DNA from: [Lactobacillus] rogosae
GTDB taxonomy: Bacteria > Bacillota > Clostridia > Lachnospirales > Lachnospiraceae
Assembly: GCA_900112995.1 (NCBI GenBank)
Contig: FONU01000019.1
Coordinates: 16,639 to 80,638, forward strand
Direction of reading: 5' to 3'
DNA: 64,000 bases
Positions within the stretch are counted from its first letter, which is position 1. Each line of letters opens with the position of its first letter. The translations under genes and the position numbers were made by a program. This document shows positions 18,722 to 26,303 of the stretch, one piece after another. The notes beneath the pieces were generated by a model. That model was not told where the DNA came from. It saw only the letters and a program-made list of their open reading frames with translations, and searched no databases.

Positions 18722-19735
18722 TTAAATCTTATCAATATATCCAATATACTGCTGTCTAGTAAGTCCACTCTCAATCAGCTTATATAATGCCATCTGTTTA
18801 ACAAGTATTGCACTATATGGCGACTTCGTTATATCTTTAACCTCGCTTAATGCTTTCTTAGCAAGTGGAACATATCGCTCATAATCTATTGTTATTTCTC
18901 TCTGCTTTGCAAAATCAAGAATTTCATATAAATATGTATGAAGAAAATACAGCTTAATCTCCTCATAATATTCTTTAAAATATGAAGTATTCTTCATAAA
19001 CTCCCAGACCATTAACTGAACCTGGCTATGCTGAAATAAAGTTTCTTTCTCCTTCATATCATTACGCATAGTTCCGTTATTGTTCTGTCTATATATATAT
19101 AATTTATCGGCCATTTTCACCAATTTATTAGCATAAAAGAGTAATGGATACACAAATAATGGTTCTTCGTATATAACATTTTCTGCAAATGCTGTATTGG
19201 CATCAATAACCATTGACCTTTTATACAGCTTATTCCAGCATCCATATGTGAATTTTTCCATAACAAGCATCTTTTTTCTATCGTCTGATGACTTTATTTC
19301 AAAATACTCATCAGTCACTTCATTCTTATTAGGAATAATGCCAACATTTTCAAAATAATAATTATAATTAAACTGTACTATATCAGCATCTTTCTCTTTC
19401 GCCCTGGAATATGTCTTTTCAAATAATTCCGCTTCCACCCAGTCATCTGCATCAACAAATGCTATATATTCACCGGAAGCATACTTTAACCCTTCATTTC
19501 TTGCACCGCCCTGTCTTCTATTATGAGGAAGGTCTATTATTATTATAGATTCCGGATATGCCTTTTCTATTTCATTAAGCATATTCCACGTCTGTCCATC
19601 GTCCGTGGAGGCATCATTAACAAATATCAATTCCAGATTATCGATTCCAATGCTCTGTCCTACAAGTGACATAAAGCACTTAGGCAGCCACTTTACGGCA
19701 TTATAGCACGGAATAATCACGCTTACTTTTTTCAT
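18722..19735 (-). CDS. GT2-family glycosyltransferase
   Basis: The 337-residue protein opens with KVSVIIPCYNAVKWLPKCF, then FVNDASTDDGQTW, and YIAFVDADDWVE with the metal-binding acids near residue 98: a complete family 2 glycosyltransferase domain. GGARNEGLKYASGEY is the conserved stretch before the DxD motif. The remaining helical region probably binds the acceptor. It heads the long minus-strand run that continues through LicD copy 4. The upstream gap separates it from a divergent GT2 gene. Confidence 0.85.
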   Translation of the reverse strand: MKKVSVIIPCYNAVKWLPKCFMSLVGQSIGIDNLELIFVNDASTDDGQTWNMLNEIEKAYPESIIIIDLPHNRRQGGARNEGLKYASGEYIAFVDADDWVEAELFEKTYSRAKEKDADIVQFNYNYYFENVGIIPNKNEVTDEYFEIKSSDDRKKMLVMEKFTYGCWNKLYKRSMVIDANTAFAENVIYEEPLFVYPLLFYANKLVKMADKLYIYRQNNNGTMRNDMKEKETLFQHSQVQLMVWEFMKNTSYFKEYYEEIKLYFLHTYLYEILDFAKQREITIDYERYVPLAKKALSEVKDITKSPYSAILVKQMALYKLIESGLTRQQYIGYIDKI

Positions 19736-19985
19736 ATTTCCTCATTTCTACTACAATATATTTATGGTTAATATTCCTTACACCCAGCAAGGCACCATCC
19801 ATCTTGTCGCTAATTGTGCTCATACCACTCTTAATTTCTACGCACATTTTATTCTTAACTATTTTTACATATATGTGCAGACACAAAGCCCCATACGGAA
19901 ATTTATTTCCACACTCATCTCCATTTATCATTAAGTATATGTTATAATAATTTTATCACATATATCAGGGAGGATAAAGTTTAAT
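19736..19985. promoter_or_regulatory. Divergent intergenic region between two GT2 genes
   Basis: This 250-base gap lies between GT2 genes pointing away from each other, so it should carry promoters both ways. A TATAAT at 19943-19948 and an AGGGAGG ribosome site at about 19967-19973 serve the plus-strand gene; no clear -35 box is visible. A 76-codon minus-strand frame (19701-19931) overlaps the start of the minus gene by 35 bases and looks unlike any family I know, so I do not call it. Confidence 0.45.
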
Positions 19986-20957
19986 ATGCCAAAAGTATCT
20001 GTTATTATGCCAGTTTACAATTCTGAAATGACTCTTATTGACAGCTTAAGCAGTCTTGTCACCCAGACTCTTACGGATATTGAGTTAATTCTTGTAAATG
20101 ATTACTCAACTGACAATTCACTGAAAATACTTGCTGACTGCGAAGCACAATTTTCTGACAAAGTTCTTTTAATTAATCTTGATGAGAACCACGGTGCTGG
20201 CGGTGCAAGAAACATCGGTTTATCGTATGCTTCCGGCGATTATATTGGTTTTATGGATAGTGATGATATCGCAGTTCCTGATATGTTTGAGAAAATGTAT
20301 GCTAAAGCAATCTCAGGCAATTATGATATTGTTGATTGTGGATATTATAACGAAGCAAAAGATTCAGCCATTGTCCACGCTTCTGATGAATTAACCGGTG
20401 AACTCAATGGCTATAAAAGAAGTGAATTAATCGCAAGTGGTGGATATTTCTGGTCAAAGCTTATTAAGAAATCTTTTCTTGACCGCATAGGACTTCAATT
20501 CAGGGAACACTGCATACTTGAAGATTTTGAAACACTTATGTATTTATTCGCTACAGCTTCCAGCATAGGCAATGTTAAAGAAATCCTTTATTGCTATAAG
20601 AATAGTGCAGCTTCAATCTCTAAGCATATTGACTACAACAACTATTACAATAACGTCATCAGTGCTATTGAAGCAGCTTACAGCCAGTTATCTGTTCTGC
20701 CTGATTATACAGATATTCAATATGCTGTTGAATACGGAATATATAATCTATGCTCCTTAGCCCTTAACTGCTGTCTTAATTCCAGCAATTCAGTTCCTGC
20801 ATACATACTAAAGAACAGAATTACCGATATTAAGAATTATATAAATAAATATATTAAGCTTCCTGTAAAGTCCAATAAATTCATTAATAATAAAATTGAT
20901 AAACAGGATTTACATTTATTATCTGATATTGATAAGATTATTTCACAGCTTGGCTAA
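19986..20957 (+). CDS. GT2-family glycosyltransferase (only plus-strand gene of the island)
   Basis: The 323-residue protein has PKVSVIMPVYNSEMTLIDSL, LVNDYSTDNS and YIGFMDSDDIAVP, a family 2 glycosyltransferase domain with its aspartate pair. GAGGARNIGLSYASGDY is nearly the same as in the divergent neighbour, so the two are related. It is oriented against the rest of the island and its end overlaps the end of the next minus-strand gene by 4 bases, tail to tail. Its independent promoter would allow separate regulation. Confidence 0.85.
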   Translation: MPKVSVIMPVYNSEMTLIDSLSSLVTQTLTDIELILVNDYSTDNSLKILADCEAQFSDKVLLINLDENHGAGGARNIGLSYASGDYIGFMDSDDIAVPDMFEKMYAKAISGNYDIVDCGYYNEAKDSAIVHASDELTGELNGYKRSELIASGGYFWSKLIKKSFLDRIGLQFREHCILEDFETLMYLFATASSIGNVKEILYCYKNSAASISKHIDYNNYYNNVISAIEAAYSQLSVLPDYTDIQYAVEYGIYNLCSLALNCCLNSSNSVPAYILKNRITDIKNYINKYIKLPVKSNKFINNKIDKQDLHLLSDIDKIISQLG

Positions 20958-22012
20958 TTACAGCCAAGCCTTTTTAATCCTTTTAATGCCGGTTCATAAC
21001 TTTGACATTTCTTATAACTTAATACCGCCTTTGCTGTATCGCCAAGACACTCATATATAACGCCAATATTATAATCAGCTTTATAACTGTTACAACCATC
21101 AATCTTACATAATTTATATGACTTAGCCTTATTAAATTCCTCTATCGCCTTATCAAACAATCCATTGTTCATATATGCAAGTCCCATTAAAAATACATAA
21201 TCTGCACTTACCGCAAACTCACTATATATATTCTGAAGAAACATCATTTCAGGAATTCTCTTCTCATTAAGCAGTGAATATCCATATGTTTCAATCATAT
21301 CCTGAACATACTCAAGCTTTGGATCTAAATCAAAGGATAAGCCCTTTTCAAAATTCCCAGATGCATTTTTATAATCTCCCTGCATATAATAGCTCTTACC
21401 CAACTGGTAATATATATATGCATCCGGACCATTTTCTTTTAATTCAAGCTCTAACAGCCTTATGTTACGCTCTGCCTTTTTCTTCTTATTATCAACGCTT
21501 CCCATATATCCTGAATGACCAACTGTTATCGGAACATCTACGGCTGTAACTACATTTTTATCAATACTTACAACCTGCTCGTGGATTCTTCCCTCATAAT
21601 GACACCGCTTTCTGTTAAACAGGCGTGTTATTCTCTCTACACCCCTGGTCAATTCATTATCATAATTAATATTATTAATTAGTTCTATTTTCCCCGTACA
21701 ATTCACTGATTGATTGCTTATAATAGCAGCTACTTCATCTATATTCATCTTTTCAATCCATTCATCGCTGTCAAGTACGAGAATCCAGTCATTACCTGCA
21801 AGGCTGATTGAATAATTTCTCGCCTTTGAAAAATCATCACACCACTTATAGCTGCCACTTATATCTGCATATTTATCAATAATTACAGATGTATTATCTG
21901 TTGAACCAGTATCAACTACAACTATTTGTAAATTATATTTTTTTAATGAAAGCAGACACTTTTCCAGCTTGTCTGCTTCATTCTTAGTAATTATACATAC
22001 TGATATATCCAA
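20954..22012 (-). CDS. GT2-family glycosyltransferase with TPR repeats
   Basis: I place the start at the TTG at 22012, which follows GGAGGG by 7 bases; an upstream ATG at 22039 lies inside the preceding gene without a good ribosome site. The 352-residue protein begins DISVCIITKNEADKLEKCL, then VVDTGSTDNTSVI and LVLDSDEWIE, a GT2 domain of the SunS/WcaA-like type. From about residue 190, repeats such as YYQLGKSYYMQGDYKNA and FLMGLAYMNNGLFDKAIEEF form tetratricopeptide units. This architecture is common in peptide- or protein-glycosylating enzymes, fitting flagellin as acceptor. Confidence 0.8.
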   Translation of the reverse strand: MDISVCIITKNEADKLEKCLLSLKKYNLQIVVVDTGSTDNTSVIIDKYADISGSYKWCDDFSKARNYSISLAGNDWILVLDSDEWIEKMNIDEVAAIISNQSVNCTGKIELINNINYDNELTRGVERITRLFNRKRCHYEGRIHEQVVSIDKNVVTAVDVPITVGHSGYMGSVDNKKKKAERNIRLLELELKENGPDAYIYYQLGKSYYMQGDYKNASGNFEKGLSFDLDPKLEYVQDMIETYGYSLLNEKRIPEMMFLQNIYSEFAVSADYVFLMGLAYMNNGLFDKAIEEFNKAKSYKLCKIDGCNSYKADYNIGVIYECLGDTAKAVLSYKKCQSYEPALKGLKRLGCN

Positions 22013-22028
22013 TATTATCCCTCCAATA

Positions 22029-23174
22029 CTAATCAACACCTAATATATGCTTCAATACATAAATGTAATCAAACTTTTTAACAGCTCTATGACCATTAAC
22101 AGCTATTTCCATCCTTTCTTTTTCGTGGCACATATAATAATCTATCTTATTAAGCATATCATTCTCACCAGTAAACATAACCAGTTCTTCACCATTTTTA
22201 AATAACTGTTCAATATCTTCCTGATAATTAGTAAGGCAGAATCCTCCTGCACCTAATATATCATATACTCTGAGCGGAATACCTGTAGTAATTGAACGAA
22301 GGGTTATATTTAAATTAATTCTGGACTTTCTGAATATTACTGGCATTTCACTATAATAATCTACACCACTATGAATATCAGCATTAGCAATATCTAAATC
22401 CCTGCTTCCTGTAAATATATCCACCATATATTTATCAGCTATCTTTCTTAATAAATTGACCCTCTCAACTCCTGTCACATATTTATTAATCTGGGAAGAC
22501 AGCACATGTTCGTGTGGCACAGCAATATTATCCATATCAGCACACGCTGCATATAAATATTTATCTACGAACTCACTATCCACAATATCATTAATTATAT
22601 TGTATCCATATATTTTTTGCTGTGCATTAGCAAGTCCATTAATGTAGCCTTCATAATATGAAGATACATCTTTGCTCATCAATACACTTTTCAGGTCAGG
22701 ATTCATATTTCCCACAAAGCTTATATCATACTCATAGCTTGTATTATCAATATCTTTTCCTAATTGCCTGTCAAGCCTGTCTGTATCAACTGCAAGACTT
22801 GCATACTGTATATTACCCATACCATATTTTGATAATAATTTAATCCCATCTCTCTCAAACAAATATATTTCATTGCATTTATTATATATTGCCTTGGAAT
22901 ATAACGTATAATTAGGCCAATCATATATCCACGAAATATACGTTATTCCATAATTACTGCATGTATCTGATAACATAGGAAGAAAATCAAACGATATAAC
23001 AACATCTATTCCATTAGATAATATGTCTATAACTTCATACTCAACTTCTTTGTTATCCCCAATATACTCCTTAACGCTATGCTCTATAACAAACACTTCA
23101 TCTGCTAATATATCAAGTGCTTTAACCATATCCTTCTTGGAATTCTCATACCAGCTGCAATATAATACCTTCAT
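22029..23174 (-). CDS. CgeB-like glycosyltransferase, first gene after flagellin
   Basis: This 381-residue protein resembles CgeB/DUF3880-type GT-B glycosyltransferases: the N-terminal VLYCSWYENSKKDMVKAL, then YISWIYDWPNYT, SFVGNMNP near residue 160, and the C-terminal SRINLNITLRSITTGIPLRVYDILGAGG region that binds the nucleotide sugar. Homologues often lie beside flagellin genes and are suspected to modify the filament. Its ATG is only 15 bases after the flagellin terminator U-run, leaving no room for its own promoter, so expression by read-through from flagellin is inferred. Confidence 0.75.
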   Translation of the reverse strand: MKVLYCSWYENSKKDMVKALDILADEVFVIEHSVKEYIGDNKEVEYEVIDILSNGIDVVISFDFLPMLSDTCSNYGITYISWIYDWPNYTLYSKAIYNKCNEIYLFERDGIKLLSKYGMGNIQYASLAVDTDRLDRQLGKDIDNTSYEYDISFVGNMNPDLKSVLMSKDVSSYYEGYINGLANAQQKIYGYNIINDIVDSEFVDKYLYAACADMDNIAVPHEHVLSSQINKYVTGVERVNLLRKIADKYMVDIFTGSRDLDIANADIHSGVDYYSEMPVIFRKSRINLNITLRSITTGIPLRVYDILGAGGFCLTNYQEDIEQLFKNGEELVMFTGENDMLNKIDYYMCHEKERMEIAVNGHRAVKKFDYIYVLKHILGVD

Positions 23175-23188
23175 CGAAACCTCATTAT

Positions 23189-23220
23189 AAAAAAGGACTG
23201 CCAGATATAATGACAGTCCT
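23189..23220 (-). terminator. Intrinsic terminator after flagellin 1
   Basis: Arms at 23194-23203 and 23211-23220 form a 10-pair stem with one G-U pair and a 7-base loop. Six U follow in the minus-strand transcript (complement of 23189-23194). It lies between the flagellin stop and the CgeB-like gene. Confidence 0.85.
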
Positions 23221-23245
23221 TGTATTAATATATATTCTTTTAATA

Positions 23246-24058
23246 TTACTGAAGAAGTGAAAGAACACCCTGTGTAGCCTGATTAGCCTGTGCAAGCATA
23301 GACTGTCCAGCCTGTGCAAGAATGTTATTCTTGCTGTATTCAACCATCTCTGTAGCCATATCCACGTCACGGATACGTGATTCAGCTGCTGATGTATTCT
23401 CACTTGTTGTGTTAAGGTTGTTAATTGTATGCTCAAGTCTGTTCTGAATAGCACCAAGCTTAGATCTCTGAACAGATACTGAATTAATAGCCTTCTGAAT
23501 AGCTGCCATTGCTTTTCCTGCTGATGAGAATGAGCTAACCTTAAGTCCGCTAATCTTAAGTGAAGATGCATTCATATTATCAATAGAAATTACAATACTC
23601 TGTCCTGATAATGCACCTACCTGCAGCTTCATATTTTTGAATGTACCATCAAGTAAGTTCATTGAGTTGAACTGAGTTGTTGAACGGATTCTATCAATCT
23701 CTGATGTAAGCTGATCCATCTCCTTCTGAATAGAAGCTCTATCTGTTGATGTATTAGTATCGTTAGCTGCCTGTGTTGCTAATTCATTCATTCTCTGTAA
23801 GATTGAATGTGTCTCGTTAAGAGCACCTTCAGCTACCTGTACTAATGAAATACCATCCTGTGAGTTAGAAGCAGCCTTGTCAAGACCTCTAATCTGGCTT
23901 CTTAACTTCTCTGAAATAGAAAGACCTGCTGCATCATCTGCGGCTCTGTTAATTCTATAACCTGATGATAACTTCTCTGTTGACTTAGCCTGTGCACTTG
24001 TTACTCCACTTAACTGTCTGTTAGCGTTCATTGCTGTAAGATTATGCTGTACTACCAT
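23246..24058 (-). CDS. fliC: Flagellin, copy 1
   Basis: The 270-residue protein has the flagellin N-terminal helical domain (VVQHNLTAMNANRQLSG, SGYRINRAADDAAGLSISEK) and C-terminal domain (RIRDVDMATEMVEYSK, NILAQAGQSMLAQANQ). The variable central part is very short, so mostly the core D0/D1 domains remain. It is closely similar to copy 2. A sigma-28-like promoter lies upstream and an intrinsic terminator downstream, so it forms a one-gene unit. Serine and threonine residues of the middle region (SGQSIVISIDNMNASSLK) are plausible O-glycosylation sites for the adjacent island. Confidence 0.97.
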   Translation of the reverse strand: MVVQHNLTAMNANRQLSGVTSAQAKSTEKLSSGYRINRAADDAAGLSISEKLRSQIRGLDKAASNSQDGISLVQVAEGALNETHSILQRMNELATQAANDTNTSTDRASIQKEMDQLTSEIDRIRSTTQFNSMNLLDGTFKNMKLQVGALSGQSIVISIDNMNASSLKISGLKVSSFSSAGKAMAAIQKAINSVSVQRSKLGAIQNRLEHTINNLNTTSENTSAAESRIRDVDMATEMVEYSKNNILAQAGQSMLAQANQATQGVLSLLQ

Positions 24059-24148
24059 TAATAATTCCTCCCTGAATGTCTTACTTATCCTTAAATATAT
24101 ATTGTAATTAATAAAATGTATATAAGTCTTCCAAAACTTAACTGCAAT

Positions 24149-24177
24149 ATATATCGGATATTTTGATATAGACTTAA
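24149..24177 (-). promoter_or_regulatory. Sigma-28-like promoter of flagellin 1
   Basis: In the minus direction TAAG (24176-24173) is followed by 15 bases and CCGATAT (24157-24151), matching the flagellar sigma-28 pattern TAAA-N15-CCGATAT with one mismatch. The start would leave a leader of about 86 bases. Confidence 0.75.
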
Positions 24178-24189
24178 CCCCTTAATTTA

Positions 24190-24242
24190 AAAATTTTAAA
24201 AAAGGCTGTGACAATAACAAATACTTGTTAAAGTCACAGCCT
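24190..24242 (-). terminator. Intrinsic terminator after flagellin 2
   Basis: Arms AGGCTGTGAC and GTCACAGCCT (24203-24212, 24233-24242) pair perfectly, with an inner TAACAA/TTGTTA extension. The minus transcript then reads a run of U. It separates the two flagellin genes. Confidence 0.9.
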
Positions 24243-24273
24243 CTATGATAGTATTATAACTTCAACTACCTAA

Positions 24274-25086
24274 TTAGCCTAAGAGTGAAAGAACACCCTG
24301 ATTAGCCTGATTAGCCTGTGCAAGCATAGACTGTCCAGCCTGAGCAAGAATATTGTTCTTGCTGTATTCAACCATCTCTGTAGCCATATCTACATCACGG
24401 ATACGTGATTCAGCTGCTGATGTATTCTCACTTGTTGTGTTAAGGTTGTTGATTGTATGCTCAAGTCTGTTCTGAAGAGCACCAAGCTTAGATCTCTGAG
24501 TAGAAACTGAATTAATAGCCTTCTGAATAGCTGCCATTGCCTTTCCTGCTGATGAGAATGAGCTAACCTTAAGTCCGCTAATCTTAAGCTTAGAAGAATT
24601 CATATTACCAATTGAGATAGAAATCTTCTGTCCTGATAATGCACCTACCTGTAATTCCTTTCCTGTGAAAGAACCATCAAGTAAGTTCATTGAGTTGAAC
24701 TGAGTTGTAGAACGAATTCTATCGATTTCTGATGTAAGCTGATCCATTTCCTTCTGAAGAGCATTTCTATCTGTTGATGTATTAGTATCGTTAGCTGCCT
24801 GTGTTGCTAATTCGTTCATTCTCTGAAGAATTGAATGTGTCTCGTTAAGAGCACCTTCAGCTACCTGTACTAATGAGATACCATCCTGAGCATTAGAAAC
24901 AGCCTTATTAAGACCTCTGATCTGACTTCTCATCTTTTCTGAAATTGAAAGACCTGCAGCATCATCACCAGCTCTGTTAATTCTGTAACCAGATGATAAC
25001 TTCTCTGTTGACTTCTGCTGTGCACTCTGAACTCCACTTAACTGTCTGTTAGCGTTCATTGCTGTAAGATTGTGTTGTACTACCAT
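24274..25086 (-). CDS. fliC: Flagellin, copy 2
   Basis: This 270-residue flagellin matches copy 1 over nearly its whole length, with differences concentrated around residues 145-165 (GSFTGKELQVGALSGQ, SISIGNMNSSKLK). N- and C-terminal assembly domains are intact. It has its own sigma-28-like promoter and terminator. Its leader, unlike that of copy 1, has a strong hairpin exposing AGGGA next to a second AAGGA at the ribosome site, the layout used by CsrA to repress flagellin in Bacillus. The pair can exchange sequence by recombination. Confidence 0.97.
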   Translation of the reverse strand: MVVQHNLTAMNANRQLSGVQSAQQKSTEKLSSGYRINRAGDDAAGLSISEKMRSQIRGLNKAVSNAQDGISLVQVAEGALNETHSILQRMNELATQAANDTNTSTDRNALQKEMDQLTSEIDRIRSTTQFNSMNLLDGSFTGKELQVGALSGQKISISIGNMNSSKLKISGLKVSSFSSAGKAMAAIQKAINSVSTQRSKLGALQNRLEHTINNLNTTSENTSAAESRIRDVDMATEMVEYSKNNILAQAGQSMLAQANQANQGVLSLLG

Positions 25087-25094
25087 AATAGTTT

Positions 25095-25127
25095 CCTCCT
25101 TGAATTCTTGGTGGCGTCCCTGCCACC
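25095..25127 (-). promoter_or_regulatory. CsrA-type hairpin and ribosome site in flagellin 2 leader
   Basis: On the transcript GGTGGC and GCCACC (25127-25122 and 25115-25110) form a six-pair stem whose six-base loop is AGGGAC, containing ANGGA. About 10 bases later the Shine-Dalgarno sequence AAGGAGG is itself a second ANGGA motif. This matches the two-site architecture (hairpin site plus site over the ribosome-binding site) known for CsrA on Bacillus hag. Confidence 0.7.
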
Positions 25128-25165
25128 CATAATTAAATTGTTCAGGATTGCTCCTGTTATATATT

Positions 25166-25192
25166 ATATCGGACTGTTGTTTATTAACTTTA
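25166..25192 (-). promoter_or_regulatory. Sigma-28-like promoter of flagellin 2
   Basis: Minus-strand TAAA (25192-25189), 16 bases, then CCGATAT (25172-25166). The leader would be about 72 bases and would contain the CsrA-type hairpin. Confidence 0.8.
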
Positions 25193-25292
25193 GCCCTAAT
25201 ATAAACTTATTTTAATATTTTTTAATGCAAATGTCAAAATACTGAAATATACTTATTACCTAGCTGCATTAAAATATTGGTAAATATATGTA

Positions 25293-25769
25293 TTATTTCT
25301 TCTGATCCATAAACTGCGGTTCAGAACTTACCCTGCTCATATTCTGATAATACTTATTAGCCATACTTACACTTCGCTTGGCTGTCTTAGCATTATCCTT
25401 TAACTGCCTGAACTTAATATCAACTCTGACTTTGTTTCTTGATTCCTGTGCCTGTATAGTCGCACTTAAGGATGTAGCTTCTCTTATAAGCTCCTGTAAT
25501 CTAATTATTAATTCCTTATAATCAGCCTTATACTCTTCTACATCTTCTTTTACTCTGTCAAATACAGCTTGAAAGCCCTCATCAAGTGAATTAAGCTCAT
25601 CTATATATGCAGCTTTACTCTCCATATTACTCTGAAGCTTATCTCCATCGAATTCTTTATCATCAAGCAAAGCACTCTGTTGTTCATTCAGTTCAGATAC
25701 TTTCTTAAGTATCTCTATCTTCTTAAGCAGACTATCTATCATTATCTGAAGATAATTCTCTGTAATCAT
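25293..25769 (-). CDS. Flagellar chaperone of FliT/FlgN type
   Basis: The 158-residue protein is almost wholly helical, with heptad-like leucines (LLKKIEILKKVSELNEQQ, LIIRLQELIREATSL) and no signal or membrane segment. It follows fliS, the position of fliT in Bacillus, and its central part (KAAYIDELNSLDEGFQAVF) looks like FlgN-family export chaperones. A role in guarding a filament-cap or junction protein before export is inferred from place and helical content. A hairpin separates it from fliS, so it may be expressed at a different level. Confidence 0.6.
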   Translation of the reverse strand: MITENYLQIMIDSLLKKIEILKKVSELNEQQSALLDDKEFDGDKLQSNMESKAAYIDELNSLDEGFQAVFDRVKEDVEEYKADYKELIIRLQELIREATSLSATIQAQESRNKVRVDIKFRQLKDNAKTAKRSVSMANKYYQNMSRVSSEPQFMDQKK

Positions 25770-25797
25770 ATACTATTACCACCATCTTGATATCATA

Positions 25798-25831
25798 AAG
25801 GTATAGTTAAATTACTATTTGACTATACCTT
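25798..25831 (-). terminator. Hairpin between fliS and the FliT-like gene
   Basis: Arms AAGGTATAGT (25798-25807) and ACTATACCTT (25822-25831) are perfect complements around a 14-base loop. The U-run afterwards is short on the minus strand, so it may be a weak terminator or a processing and stability element. Confidence 0.55.
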
Positions 25832-25838
25832 TATATTA

Positions 25839-26216
25839 TTAATTACCAGCTTTTGCCATAACTTCTTTCCAAGTATCTCTCATTCCTCTTAATTCAACTA
25901 ATGCCTGATCAAGAACTTGTGTATCTTTCTTCATATTAGCGTCAACTAAAAGGCTGTAGATATACTTGTACACATTATCAAAATCCTCTGCTACCGGGTA
26001 TTTACGATTAAGTGTTGACTGAAGCTCTTCTATAATCATCTCTGCCTTTACTATATTAGTATGTGCCTTTTCTGTATCATTCTTTTCTATTGCAACCTGA
26101 GCAATATTACAAAACTTAATTGCACCTTCATATAATAATAACGTAAGCTCAGCCGGTGTCGCTGTTAATATCTTATTGCGGTTATACTGCTGTGCCATAT
26201 TCTGATTATATATCAT
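25839..26216 (-). CDS. fliS: Flagellin export chaperone FliS
   Basis: The 125-residue protein matches FliS in length and motifs: AQQYNRNKILTATPAELTLLLYEGAIKF at the N-terminus, then a four-helix bundle with AEMIIEELQSTLNRKYP and ELRGMRDTWKEV at the end. FliS binds the disordered C-terminus of flagellin in the cytoplasm and stops early polymerisation; in Bacillus it also counteracts FliW binding. It follows fliD by 87 bases and completes the flaG-fliD-fliS unit. Confidence 0.93.
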   Translation of the reverse strand: MIYNQNMAQQYNRNKILTATPAELTLLLYEGAIKFCNIAQVAIEKNDTEKAHTNIVKAEMIIEELQSTLNRKYPVAEDFDNVYKYIYSLLVDANMKKDTQVLDQALVELRGMRDTWKEVMAKAGN

Positions 26217-26303
26217 AACTTGTCCTCTCTCCTGATGTCATAAACACCTTATATTCCTATTACCATATTATCCTTAATATAGAATTAAATCAATACCCAA
26301 TTA

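Noticed and set aside
19701..19931. 76-codon minus-strand frame before a GT2 gene
   Set aside because: It overlaps the GT2 start, has no recognised motif and sits in what should be a divergent promoter region. A real small protein is possible but unsupported.
23185..23571. 128-codon minus-strand frame overlapping flagellin 1
   Set aside because: Another frame of the flagellin gene, with Arg/His/Leu-rich composition typical of shadow frames, and it runs through the terminator.
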